Shown one piece after another: positions 1-7,774 of a stretch of DNA of 64,000 nt; the first letter of the stretch is position 1; each line of letters opens with the position of its first letter. This DNA comes from Lewinella sp. IMCC34183. GTDB taxonomy: Bacteria; Bacteroidota; Bacteroidia; Chitinophagales; Saprospiraceae. The stretch spans positions 86,133 to 150,132 of the forward strand of contig NZ_QMEM01000009.1 of assembly GCF_003390915.1 (NCBI RefSeq), given 5' to 3'. The translations under genes and the position numbers were made by a program. The notes under the pieces are model-generated. The model saw only the letters and a program-made list of their open reading frames with translations. It had not been told where the DNA came from and did no database searches.

Positions 1-1287
1 GCCGGGGTGCAGTAGGTAGTAGTTGCCGGGCGTCAGCGCGGACACGTCGAGCCGGAAGGCCGTCTCCGAGATCCGGACCGGAGCGAGCCGCCCCGCCTGC
101 CGCCCGTAGGTATCGACCAGCTTAAAGGGCCCCGCCGCACCCGTGATTAGGATATGGTCGGAAGCCGGGTTGGGGGCGGCCGAAACCGCCGATGCCGCTG
201 CCCCCGCCCGCACCGTCCGTACGGCCGAGTAAGTGGCCGTACCATCGTAATCAACCTGCCGCAGGCGGTAGTAGGTCGGGCCGGTAAGCGGAACATAGTC
301 GACGGCGGAATACTGCCGGGCCAGGGAGGTGTTGCCGGCGCCCGGCAGCGAGAGCATGGACCGCCAGGTAGCCGCATCGTCGGACCGCTCCACCGAAAAG
401 TAAGCGTTATCCACCTCGCTTGTGGTTTCCCACGACAGTTCCACGCCGTCAAAGCGCCGATTGGCTTCGAAGTAGGTGAGCTCGACCGGCAACGCCGGGG
501 AGGCGGCCGGAGTAAAACGGGCAAATACGAGGTTGTCCAGGATCACGCGGTTGTTGCCCGTGGCGTCCAGGGATGTGCCGATGAGAAAGGGGGTGTTGGC
601 CTCCCAGACAAGGCCTCTTCCCGGGGTTTTGACGGGATTGGTCCACATTTCCACGCCGTCAACCGTCAACGTCGCGCTGCCGCTGAGGGGATTGTAAGTG
701 AACCGCGTGGTCTGCAGGACGTGGGTACTTCCGTTATAGGGATAGCTGCCGGATACCACTTCGGTGTAGCCGCCGTTGCCGTTCTCCACCCGGTACTTCA
801 CGTACGCACGGTCCGCTTGCCCGAAAACGAAGCCGTTACCCCGGCTCAGAATGGTCCCCACCGCCTCGTCGCGCTGGTAATCGTAGGATACATCAACGCC
901 AACAACGTCAAAATCCCGGTGGTACGGATAACTTAGGTTTAGGTCGGCGACTTCGTTGGCGGGGCCTTTTCCCGGATTTAGGCCGTTGGTCCCCTTCGCG
1001 CCGCCGGGGCTGACCTTTGCGTAGGGACTGGCAGTCGTGGCGGCTTTGCCGGCCGGACTAATGTCGGGTTGGGTGACCGAGTTATCCCAGGAGAAGTAGA
1101 GGAGGGTATCCTGTGCCGGGAGATTGCCGGACAGTACCGATATACCTACCACAGCTAGGACCTTGAGGATAGTGCGAGTCCGTGGACGTCCGGTTTGGCG
1201 GGTAAGCGTCGAAGAATAAGATGAATTGGTCCGCGCAAACGGGGACCGGAGACGGCAGACGCCGTCTGGTGAAATCGATTTGTTCAT
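1..1287 (-). CDS. T9SS-sorted secreted protein with lectin-like domain (3' end outside window)
   Basis: Open without a stop from an ATG at 1287 to the window edge, 429 codons. I checked every in-frame triplet and found no stop. A basic N-terminal region is followed by a hydrophobic stretch around residues 40-55 ending LPAQ, so it is probably exported, although the n-region is unusually long. Residues about 100-240 resemble a LamG/concanavalin-like lectin fold. Next comes the LPVELTYFEA motif that precedes C-terminal modules in Bacteroidota secreted proteins. The end begins APNPASDHILI and runs into a type A T9SS sorting domain of which perhaps 10-20 residues are missing. The likely product is a cell-surface or secreted protein exported by Sec and then T9SS. 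Its substrate is unknown. No catalytic motif was seen. Confidence 0.8.
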   Translation of the reverse strand, partial: MNKSISPDGVCRLRSPFARTNSSYSSTLTRQTGRPRTRTILKVLAVVGISVLSGNLPAQDTLLYFSWDNSVTQPDISPAGKAATTASPYAKVSPGGAKGTNGLNPGKGPANEVADLNLSYPYHRDFDVVGVDVSYDYQRDEAVGTILSRGNGFVFGQADRAYVKYRVENGNGGYTEVVSGSYPYNGSTHVLQTTRFTYNPLSGSATLTVDGVEMWTNPVKTPGRGLVWEANTPFLIGTSLDATGNNRVILDNLVFARFTPAASPALPVELTYFEANRRFDGVELSWETTSEVDNAYFSVERSDDAATWRSMLSLPGAGNTSLARQYSAVDYVPLTGPTYYRLRQVDYDGTATYSAVRTVRAGAAASAVSAAPNPASDHILITGAAGPFKLVDTYGRQAGRLAPVRISETAFRLDVSALTPGNYYLLHPG

Positions 1288-1503
1288 TGCAGTGTCTTAA
1301 TCCAAAAAAAACATATCGACCGCGTCTTGCTGGCACCAAATACTAGCCATAGTAGGTACACCAGGAAGCGGCGCTTCAATAGAAGCGGCATGCGGTCGCG
1401 CAACCCCGATACACATCGGTGTTGTGGTGATATAACTTTCTAATCAAGAAGGCCAGTATGGCTTCTCTCCTTTTTAACACTAAGCTTGTAGGAGGACCCG
1501 GAT
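1288..1503. other. Intergenic region between hisA and T9SS cargo gene
   Basis: A 216-base gap with no credible gene. It contains a 13-base near-palindrome with core GAAGCG-G-CGCTTC near 1360. On the minus strand a weak -7-like element (TAGTATTTG) lies roughly 50 bases upstream of the T9SS cargo start. I see no clear terminator after hisA. Confidence 0.4.
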
Positions 1504-2223
1504 TTACTCCCGGTAGCGTTGCAATTCCTCCAGGCTGATGCGCCCTTCGTAGATCGCCTTACCCACGATGACGCCGTAGCAGTCCAGCTTTTCGAGGGCA
1601 TCCAGATCGTCGGTCGTGGTTACGCCGCCGCTGGCGATCAGCTTTACCTCGGGCTGTTCCCGGCGGATGCGGGCGTAGAGTTCGCGGGCGGTCCCCTGCA
1701 GCAGTCCGTCCTTGCTCACGTCGGTACAGATAGTGTAGCGCACGCCCTGTTTTACGTAGTCCGCCAAAAACTCGAACAGCTCCCGGTCGCTGGCTTCCTC
1801 CCAGCCGCTCACCGCGATCTTGTCCCCCCGCACGTCGGTACCGAGGATGATCCGCTCGGGCCCGTACTTCTCCAGCCATCCCAGGAAGACCTCCGGCCGC
1901 TTCACCGCGATGGTGCCGCCCGTGACCTGGTGGGCGCCGGCCTCAAACGCCACGCGCAGGTCCTCGTCGCTCTTCATGCCGCCGCCCCAGTCGATCCTGA
2001 GATTGGTACCGCCGGCAATCCGTTCCAGCACCCGGTGATTGACGATGCCGCCGCCGCGGGCGCCGTCCAGGTCCACCACGTGGAGTCGCTCGATTCCCGC
2101 CGCTTCGAACTCGCGGGCCACGGCCAGGGGGTCTTCATTGTATACGGTCTTCTGCGCGTAGTCGCCCTGGGTCAGCCGGACGCACTTGCCGTCGATCAGG
2201 TCTATGGCTGGGATGATGTGCAT
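1504..2223 (-). CDS. hisA: Phosphoribosylformimino-5-aminoimidazole carboxamide ribotide isomerase HisA
   Basis: A 239-residue (beta/alpha)8 barrel catalysing the Amadori isomerisation of ProFAR to PRFAR in histidine biosynthesis, in the cytosol. The N-terminus MHIIPAIDLIDGKCVRL is diagnostic. The catalytic acid/base pair is D8 and D130 (in ILGTDVRG). Phosphate-binding loops GGGM (80-83) and GGV in the second half are present, and the length is typical. No other his gene flanks it: a T9SS cargo gene lies downstream and a YciI-like gene upstream, so the usual hisH-hisA-hisF neighbourhood is broken here. A 27-bp inverted repeat lies just upstream of its start and could influence its expression from the upstream transcript. 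Confidence 0.95.
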   Translation of the reverse strand: MHIIPAIDLIDGKCVRLTQGDYAQKTVYNEDPLAVAREFEAAGIERLHVVDLDGARGGGIVNHRVLERIAGGTNLRIDWGGGMKSDEDLRVAFEAGAHQVTGGTIAVKRPEVFLGWLEKYGPERIILGTDVRGDKIAVSGWEEASDRELFEFLADYVKQGVRYTICTDVSKDGLLQGTARELYARIRREQPEVKLIASGGVTTTDDLDALEKLDCYGVIVGKAIYEGRISLEELQRYRE

Positions 2224-2233
2224 GGCGCTAAGG

Positions 2234-2308
2234 TAGTTCTGTAGTACGGTAGTTCTGTAGTCGCACGTACTAACCTTGAGGCTACAGAACTACCGTACTA
2301 CAGAACTA
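2234..2308. repeat. Perfect 27-bp inverted repeat starting at a stop codon
   Basis: The left arm is 2234-2260 and the right arm 2282-2308, perfectly complementary, with a 21-base spacer. Each arm contains the 11-mer TAGTTCTGTAG twice, separated by TACGG. Read on the minus strand, the first three bases of the element are the TAG stop of the YciI-like gene, and its far end lies about 10 bases from the hisA ATG. There is no T tract, so it does not look like an ordinary terminator. A degenerate relative lies at 28532-28606. Confidence 0.85.
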
Positions 2309-2578
2309 ATTCACCACCACCGTCCACTCCTTCACCCACCACTTGGTGATGAGCCCCTTGCGCACGTAGGGGTCGGCTTCGGCGAAGGCGCGGGCCACGT
2401 TGTCGGTTTCGCCTTCGAAGACGAGCAGGGCGCCGCCGGCGTCGGCGTAGGCACCGGCCATGATAAGCTCACCGCGTTCGCGGTATTCCTTGGCGAGGCG
2501 GAGGTGGCTGTCCCGGTAGGGTTGCCGTTTATCGACGTAGCCGTCGACGGTTTCGTAGAAGAGCAGGTAATGGGCCAT
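2306..2578 (-). CDS. YciI-family (YCII domain) protein
   Basis: A 90-residue protein from MAHYLLFYETVDGYVDKR. The fold is a dimeric ferredoxin-like alpha+beta barrel seen in YciI-like proteins. Conserved features are the N-terminal beta strand HYLLFYE, the RxxHLRLAKEY helix, GELIMAGAYAD, and the DPYVRKGLI segment near the C-terminus. The family often contains an active-site His/Asp pair and its biochemical role is poorly defined. I chose the ATG at 2578 over a TTG at 2596 because the conserved strand begins at once. The gene sits between a LytTR regulator and hisA on the same strand, and its stop codon forms the edge of the inverted repeat. Confidence 0.85.
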   Translation of the reverse strand: MAHYLLFYETVDGYVDKRQPYRDSHLRLAKEYRERGELIMAGAYADAGGALLVFEGETDNVARAFAEADPYVRKGLITKWWVKEWTVVVN

Positions 2579-2602
2579 GCTGCTATATCGCCGCAAGGGA
2601 AG

Positions 2603-3304
2603 TCAGGGTTCGCAATTGAAGAGCCGCTCCTTTACTACCTCCCGGTAACTGCCCCCGATCGGGATGCGGGCGTCCCCGATGTGGAGCTGGTTGCCGTCGA
2701 GTACTTCCACCTTATCGGTGGCCACGATGTAGGATTTATGCACCCGCAGAAAGCCGGGCGGCAGGCTCTCCTCGAGCTGCTTGAGCGATCCGAGCGCTAC
2801 CCGGCGGCCGTCCCGGGTGTGGTACCCTACGTACTCCCGCAGGCTCTCGATGTACAGGATGTCCGCGTAGGGCAGGCGGTAGGTCTTGCGGTCGGCCTTC
2901 ACGAGCAGGAAGGGCGGCGGGGCGCCGGTGCCGGGGGCATCCGCAAACCGGTAATCCCGGGCTTTCCCCACGGCGCGCACGAATCGATCGAAGGCGAAGG
3001 GCTTGAGCAGGTAATCCACCACGTCGAGCTCGAAGCCCTCCACGGCGTAATCGGCGTAGGCCGTCGTGAGGATCACCGCGGGCGGACGGCCCAGGCTGCG
3101 CAGGAAGTCGAGTCCCGTCATTTCCGGCATCTGAATGTCGAGGAAGAGCAGATCCACCGCCCGCTCCCGCAGTAGGGTCCGGGCCGCCAGAGGGTGGGCG
3201 GCCTCCCCCGCCACCCGCAGGTCGGGCAGCCGTTCGCAGTAGGCACGCACCAGGCGGCGCGCCAGTTCCTCGTCGTCCACGATGAGGCAATTCAGTACGC
3301 TCAT
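2603..3304 (-). CDS. LytTR-family response regulator
   Basis: A 233-residue transcription factor. Residues 1-120 are a receiver domain with acidic pocket D10-D11, phospho-acceptor D56 (LLFLDIQMP), T80-T81 and K101 (YLLKPF). Residues about 130-230 are a LytTR DNA-binding domain, with DILYIESLREYV and the VHKSYIV motif. The start overlaps the stop of the upstream kinase by 4 bases (3301-3304), so the two are translationally coupled and form a cognate pair. Targets are unknown. LytTR proteins usually bind imperfect direct repeats upstream of promoters, and none is obvious in the adjacent DNA. Confidence 0.95.
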   Translation of the reverse strand: MSVLNCLIVDDEELARRLVRAYCERLPDLRVAGEAAHPLAARTLLRERAVDLLFLDIQMPEMTGLDFLRSLGRPPAVILTTAYADYAVEGFELDVVDYLLKPFAFDRFVRAVGKARDYRFADAPGTGAPPPFLLVKADRKTYRLPYADILYIESLREYVGYHTRDGRRVALGSLKQLEESLPPGFLRVHKSYIVATDKVEVLDGNQLHIGDARIPIGGSYREVVKERLFNCEP

Positions 3305-4350
3305 GGCAGGTCAAGCTTCAGTTCTACGGTAAAGGTGTTCCCCCCCGGCAGGATACGGAGGTGGTGGCGGCCGGGGTACAGGAGCTCCAGCCGCTTGCGC
3401 ACGTTCTCCAGCCCGATGCCCCCGACCCGGTCGGCCGGTGACGTCCGTGCCGGTACGCTGTTGACCACGGAAAAGGTGAGCACCACATCGGATGTGCTCC
3501 GCACATCCGATGTGGTGAGCTTGATTTTCACATACCCGTCCTCCAGGTCCTCCACCCGACTGTGCTTGAAGGCGTTCTCCACGAAAGGGATAAGTAATAA
3601 GGGGGCGATACGCAGCTCGGGCCACCGGTCGTCCAGTTCCACGCGGATATCCATCCCGCGGCTGTCCTTGAGCCGCCGCAACGCGATGAAGTCCCGGATG
3701 TAGGCAATCTCCCGGCCCAGTGCCACCGACTCCGTCTCCGAGTCGTAGAGCATGTAGCGGAGCATGCCCGAGAGGCGCAGGAGGCTTTCGGGTGCCTTTT
3801 CGTCGTGCAGGAGGGTGAGGGTGTAGATGTTGTTGAGACTGTTGAACAGGAAATGCGGATTGACCTGCGACTTCAGGAACTTCAGCTCGGTCGCCAACTG
3901 CTCGCGCTGGGCCCGTACCGCCTCCCGCTCGCGGAAGCCGGCGTAGCGCATCACCTCGAAGACCACCGATCCCAGAAGCGAGGTGGCAATGGGCAGTGCG
4001 TACCGCAGGGTGCCCAGCCCGAGGGAACGATTGCGCGACATACGCTCGTACAGGACTGGAAAGCGGCGGCCGGAGAAGCCCGCGTTCTGCGCCACCAGGG
4101 TAGCCACGATCACCAGCAGGACGGCCGCCAGCAGGTACCCGCCGCGCCGGCCGCGGAAGTACAGTCTCGGCAGCAACACCAAACCGTTGAGCGCCACCAC
4201 TACACCGATCGTAGCGAGGAGGGGCAACAGGCGCCGCAGCGACCGGCCCGGCGAAGCCACGTCCCCGCCCAGGACGAGGAAGACGAGGGCCCACAGCCCC
4301 ACCCAGGCCAGGACCTGCAGCGTAAGACGGGAAAGCCGGAGTCGTTCCAT
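3301..4350 (-). CDS. LytS/YehU-type sensor histidine kinase
   Basis: A 349-residue membrane kinase. Hydrophobic segments lie at about 10-28, 42-62, 71-90 and 115-133, followed by a short coiled coil and a His_kinase domain. The phospho-acceptor is H166 in SQVNPHFLFNSLNNIY. The ATP-binding N box is PFVENAFKH (256-263) and the G box is GGIGLENVRKRL (310 onward). There is no classical periplasmic sensor domain, so the stimulus may be sensed in the membrane. Codons 278-290 (TTSDVRSTSDVV) derive from a palindromic insertion in a loop of the ATPase domain between two beta strands. Just upstream, GATCTTTG at 4355-4362 may be a -7 box only 5 bases from the ATG. Confidence 0.93.
   Translation of the reverse strand: MERLRLSRLTLQVLAWVGLWALVFLVLGGDVASPGRSLRRLLPLLATIGVVVALNGLVLLPRLYFRGRRGGYLLAAVLLVIVATLVAQNAGFSGRRFPVLYERMSRNRSLGLGTLRYALPIATSLLGSVVFEVMRYAGFREREAVRAQREQLATELKFLKSQVNPHFLFNSLNNIYTLTLLHDEKAPESLLRLSGMLRYMLYDSETESVALGREIAYIRDFIALRRLKDSRGMDIRVELDDRWPELRIAPLLLIPFVENAFKHSRVEDLEDGYVKIKLTTSDVRSTSDVVLTFSVVNSVPARTSPADRVGGIGLENVRKRLELLYPGRHHLRILPGGNTFTVELKLDLP
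3481..3517. repeat. In-frame palindromic element inside the kinase gene
   Basis: The arms 3481-3497 and 3501-3517 are perfectly complementary (CACCACATCGGATGTGC and its complement) around a TCC loop. A 7-base direct repeat GGTGAGC lies at each end (3475-3481 and 3514-3520), overlapping the arms, and could be a target duplication. The element keeps the kinase frame open. A related element lies at 9739-9765. Confidence 0.8.
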
Positions 4351-4524
4351 GGGGCCAAAGATCGCCCGCCCCGGTCGGCGGTGAAAGGCCGGACCGGGGT
4401 GTACGTTGAAGAAACGGGGCCGTTCGTTGAAAAGAGTTGCGGCGCGGGCACCGGAGCGGCACTTTTGTATCCTACCCCGGCGGCAGCGTCCCCCGGCTTA
4501 TTCATCATCACAACCCGAATTACC

Positions 4525-4923
4525 ATGCCTACCAAAGCCATATTATTCACCCTCCTCGTCCTCGCCGCCGGCACCGCCGATGCCCAGCGCGCCGCCGGGG
4601 ACCGGCCCGCCCCCGCCGAGCGGGCCGCCAAACAGACCGAACGCCTCGCCACCGTCCTGGACCTCAGCCCCGAGCAGCAAGAGCGCGTCGGCGAGATCAA
4701 CCTGCGCTTCGCCGAGGACATCCGGGAGGCCCGCGCCGACCGCGAGGCGGAACGCGCCGCCGCCCGCGCGGAACTGCAAGCCGCCAACGATAAGCGGAAA
4801 GCCGAGATGAAGGCCGTGCTCACCGAGGAGCAGTACGCCAAGCTGGAAGCCCTGCAGGAACGCCGCCGCGACCGCAGGGAAGATGGCCACCGCCGGGGAC
4901 GCCGCGGCGGAGACCGCAACTAG
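4525..4923 (+). CDS. Spy/CpxP-like periplasmic protein (LTxxQ-type)
   Basis: A 132-residue protein with signal peptide MPTKAILFTLLVLAAGTADA-Q. The mature part is almost entirely charged alpha helix, rich in Arg, Glu and Ala. It has two LTxxQ-like motifs, LSPEQQERVGEIN near residue 50 and LTEEQYAKLEAL near residue 95, and a very basic RRDRREDGHRRGRRGG tail. These features match the periplasmic Spy/CpxP or DUF4890 class of small helical proteins, which act as chaperones or metal/stress sensors. The start is the ATG at 4525, because an upstream extension of the frame would run antisense through the kinase gene. Function beyond this resemblance is inferred. Confidence 0.8.
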   Translation: MPTKAILFTLLVLAAGTADAQRAAGDRPAPAERAAKQTERLATVLDLSPEQQERVGEINLRFAEDIREARADREAERAAARAELQAANDKRKAEMKAVLTEEQYAKLEALQERRRDRREDGHRRGRRGGDRN

Positions 4924-4926
4924 AGG

Positions 4927-4953
4927 ATAGCCGGAGCCAAAAGCTCCGGCTAT
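4927..4953 (+). terminator. Hairpin terminator after the Spy-like gene
   Basis: A perfect 11-bp stem (ATAGCCGGAGC, 4927-4937, pairing with 4943-4953) around a CAAAA loop begins 4 bases after the stop codon. The following T tract is weak (TTGTCGT). Confidence 0.75.
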
Positions 4954-5037
4954 TGTCGTACAGACACGGCACCTGCGGCCCCGCCCGCTAAACCAATTGC
5001 CCCCCGCCCGCGTCCTATTGGCTTAAACCTAGCTTTA

Positions 5038-7713
5038 ATGCAACGATTGACCCTGTCGGGCCTGCTGGCCACCCTCCTGCTCGCCGCCAGCTGTACCACC
5101 ACCCGCACGGCGAGCACCAGCCCCACCACTACCCCCGAGGAGCCGGTAGCCATGGTAGATACCACGGAGCTGCGTAACCTGGATACGATGACCGTCAGTC
5201 CCGCCACCAACGGCGTGATCACGGAGGAGGAAATGGACGGCACGAACGAAGCTCCGATCCCCACCACCCTGCCCCGGCGCGCCGTCGCCTTCAACCGCGT
5301 ACACGACCTGCTGCACACCAAGCTGGAGGTCAGCTTCAACTGGGATAAGGAAATGGTGATGGGCGTGGCCACCCTGCGCCTCAAGCCCCTCTTCCGCCCC
5401 ACCAACGAGCTGACGCTGGACGCCAAGAATTTTACCTTCAACTCCATCACCCTCGCCGACGGGACCGCGCTGGACTACACCTACGAAGGCGACCAGCAGC
5501 AAGTGACGATCGAGCTCGACCGCACCTACACCCGGGGAGAGGAATTCACCGTTGTGCTCGACTACACGGCCACCCCGGCCGAAGCCGGTACCGCCGGCGG
5601 AGCCATCACCTCCGACAAGGGACTGTTCTTTATCAATCCCCGCGGCGAGGACGGCGACAAGCCCCGGCAGATCTGGACGCAGGGCGAAACCGAAAACAAC
5701 AGCCGCTGGTTTCCCACTATCGATAAGCCCAACGAGCGCTGTACCCAGGAAATCTACGTGACCGTCGACGACGAATACGAGACCCTCTCCAACGGCGTGC
5801 TGGTGAGCTCGGAGCCCGCCGGCAACGGCCAGCGGACCGATTACTGGAAGATGGACCTGCCCCACGCCCCCTACCTCTTCGCCCTCGTGGTCGGTGACTT
5901 CGATATCGTGGAGGACGAAGACTGGAACGGCATCCCCGTCAATTACTACATGGAAAAGGAGTACGCCGACTACGCCACCTCCATTTTCCCCTACACGCCG
6001 GAGCTGCTCACCTTCTTCAGCGACCTGACCGGAGTCGACTACCCCTGGCCGAAGTACAGCCAGGTAGCCGTCCGCGACTACGTGAGCGGCGCCATGGAGA
6101 ACACCACCGCCGTGATCTTCGGCGAGTTCATGAACGGCACGGACCGCGACCTGATCGACGTGGACTACAACCAGAAAGTAGTGGCCCACGAGATGTTCCA
6201 CCACTGGTTCGGTGACCTGGTGACCTGCGAAAGCTGGGCCCAGCTTACCCTCAACGAGGGCTTCGCCAACTACAGCGAGTACCTCTGGATGGAGCACAAG
6301 CACGGTCGCGACGCCGCCGACTATCACTTGCTGGAGGAATGGCAGGGCTACTTCGGCTCGGTACAGAATAATCCGCCCCACGAGCTGATCTGGTACGACT
6401 ACCCCGACAAGGAGGCCATGTTCGACGCCCACAGCTACAACAAGGGCGGCGCCGTCCTCCACATGCTGCGCAACTACGTGGGCGACGAGGCCTTCTTCAC
6501 CAGCCTCAAAAACTACCTGGAGCGCTACAAGTACAGCCCCGTTGAGATCGATGAGCTGCGCATGGCCTTCGAGGATACGACCGGTGAGGACCTGGCCTGG
6601 TTCTTCGACCAGTGGTACCTCAGCGCCGGCCACCCCCGCTTGCAGATCACTACCGACTACAGCGACGGCAGCGTCTCCGTGAACGTAGCCCAGGTGCAGG
6701 ACACCGACGACAACGTACCGGCGGTCTTCAAGATCCCCGTCGACGTTGATGTCTACACCAACGGAATCGCCGAGCGGCACCGTATTACCATCGACCAGCG
6801 CGAACAGACCTTTACGTTTCCCGCTACCGCCGCGCCGGACGTGGTCATTTTCGATCCGGAGCACCAGCTGCTTTCCCAGACCGAATACAACAAGTCGCCC
6901 GAGGAACTCGCCGCCCAGTTCCGCTACGCCCCCGCCTTCCTGGACCGCTACGAGGCCGTAGGACTGATCGGCAGCCTGGACGACCACGCCGAAATGAAGG
7001 ACGAGATCCTCACCGCCGCGCTTCGCGATACCTTCTACGCCATACGTGGCGTGGCCCTGCAGAGCCTGGAGGCCCCCACCCCCGGCCAGCTGGAAGCCCT
7101 GCGGGAGATCGCGCGTACCGACGACCACTCGCAGGTGCGGGCCAGTGCCATCGACCTGCTGACCCAGCTCGAAGACGATGAATTGCCCGCCATCGCCCGC
7201 GCCGCCATGGACGCCCGCCCCTACGCCGTGGTAGCCGCCGGCCTGCAGGCCCTGGTAGCCGCCGACCCCGTAGCCGCCAGCCAGGCCGCTGCCCAGCTGG
7301 AGGAGGTAGACAATCAGGACATCAGCAACGCCCTCGCCGGGCTATACTCCGAGTCGGGTGACGTGAGCAAACTGCCCTTCTTCGAGGATCGGCTGAACAA
7401 AGCCGAAGGGTACGGTGCCATCAGCCTCTACACGGCCTACCAGGCCCTGTTGGCCAAGGGACAGGCCGCCGATCAGACCGCCGGTGTGGCCCGCCTCAAG
7501 GAGATTGCCCTGGATCAGTCACAGAACCCCTGGCGCCGACTCGCCGCTACCAAGGCCATCAGTGACCTGCGGAACGACGTGGCCGACCGCGCGGAGGAGT
7601 TCGACGACCCCGACGCCATGAACAAGCTCATTATGGAGATGGGGACCAGCCTGGAAACGATAAAGGCCACGGAAACCAACGCCGACCTGAAAAGCATCTA
7701 CCAGCAGTTCTAG
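5038..7713 (+). CDS. M1-family aminopeptidase lipoprotein
   Basis: An 891-residue lipoprotein with signal MQRLTLSGLLATLLLAASC, so it is probably anchored in the outer membrane. The N-terminal beta domain is followed by a gluzincin catalytic domain. The substrate-binding GAMEN motif is at 351-355 and the zinc site HEMFH is at 384-388, with the third ligand E407 in NEGF (HEx2H-x18-E). The C-terminal third, from about residue 620, is helical and repeats LEALREIA/LLTQLEDD-like units, consistent with the ARM/HEAT-like C-terminal domain of M1 enzymes. It should remove N-terminal residues from peptides at the cell surface or in the periplasm. It is a lone gene followed by a short gap before the permease. 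A -7-like TAGCTTTA lies directly before the ATG. Confidence 0.95.
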   Translation: MQRLTLSGLLATLLLAASCTTTRTASTSPTTTPEEPVAMVDTTELRNLDTMTVSPATNGVITEEEMDGTNEAPIPTTLPRRAVAFNRVHDLLHTKLEVSFNWDKEMVMGVATLRLKPLFRPTNELTLDAKNFTFNSITLADGTALDYTYEGDQQQVTIELDRTYTRGEEFTVVLDYTATPAEAGTAGGAITSDKGLFFINPRGEDGDKPRQIWTQGETENNSRWFPTIDKPNERCTQEIYVTVDDEYETLSNGVLVSSEPAGNGQRTDYWKMDLPHAPYLFALVVGDFDIVEDEDWNGIPVNYYMEKEYADYATSIFPYTPELLTFFSDLTGVDYPWPKYSQVAVRDYVSGAMENTTAVIFGEFMNGTDRDLIDVDYNQKVVAHEMFHHWFGDLVTCESWAQLTLNEGFANYSEYLWMEHKHGRDAADYHLLEEWQGYFGSVQNNPPHELIWYDYPDKEAMFDAHSYNKGGAVLHMLRNYVGDEAFFTSLKNYLERYKYSPVEIDELRMAFEDTTGEDLAWFFDQWYLSAGHPRLQITTDYSDGSVSVNVAQVQDTDDNVPAVFKIPVDVDVYTNGIAERHRITIDQREQTFTFPATAAPDVVIFDPEHQLLSQTEYNKSPEELAAQFRYAPAFLDRYEAVGLIGSLDDHAEMKDEILTAALRDTFYAIRGVALQSLEAPTPGQLEALREIARTDDHSQVRASAIDLLTQLEDDELPAIARAAMDARPYAVVAAGLQALVAADPVAASQAAAQLEEVDNQDISNALAGLYSESGDVSKLPFFEDRLNKAEGYGAISLYTAYQALLAKGQAADQTAGVARLKEIALDQSQNPWRRLAATKAISDLRNDVADRAEEFDDPDAMNKLIMEMGTSLETIKATETNADLKSIYQQF

Positions 7714-7757
7714 GAGCGGTTCCCCATGGATGGGGTGAGCGTCGTGGGTGGTATAGC

Positions 7758-7765
7758 TATCTTTG
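7758..7765 (+). promoter_or_regulatory. -7 box (TATCTTTG) of the permease gene
   Basis: An exact match to the Bacteroidota -7 consensus TAnnTTTG, 9 bases before the chosen ATG at 7775. This implies a very short 5' leader. The -33 element is not obvious. Confidence 0.65.
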
Positions 7766-7774
7766 CGCCTGCTA

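Noticed and set aside
5035..7128. A 697-residue frame on the minus strand opposite the M1 peptidase gene
   Set aside because: It mirrors the codon pattern of the real gene in a GC-rich region, its product is a low-complexity Val/Gly/His string, and the plus strand has intact zinc-peptidase motifs.
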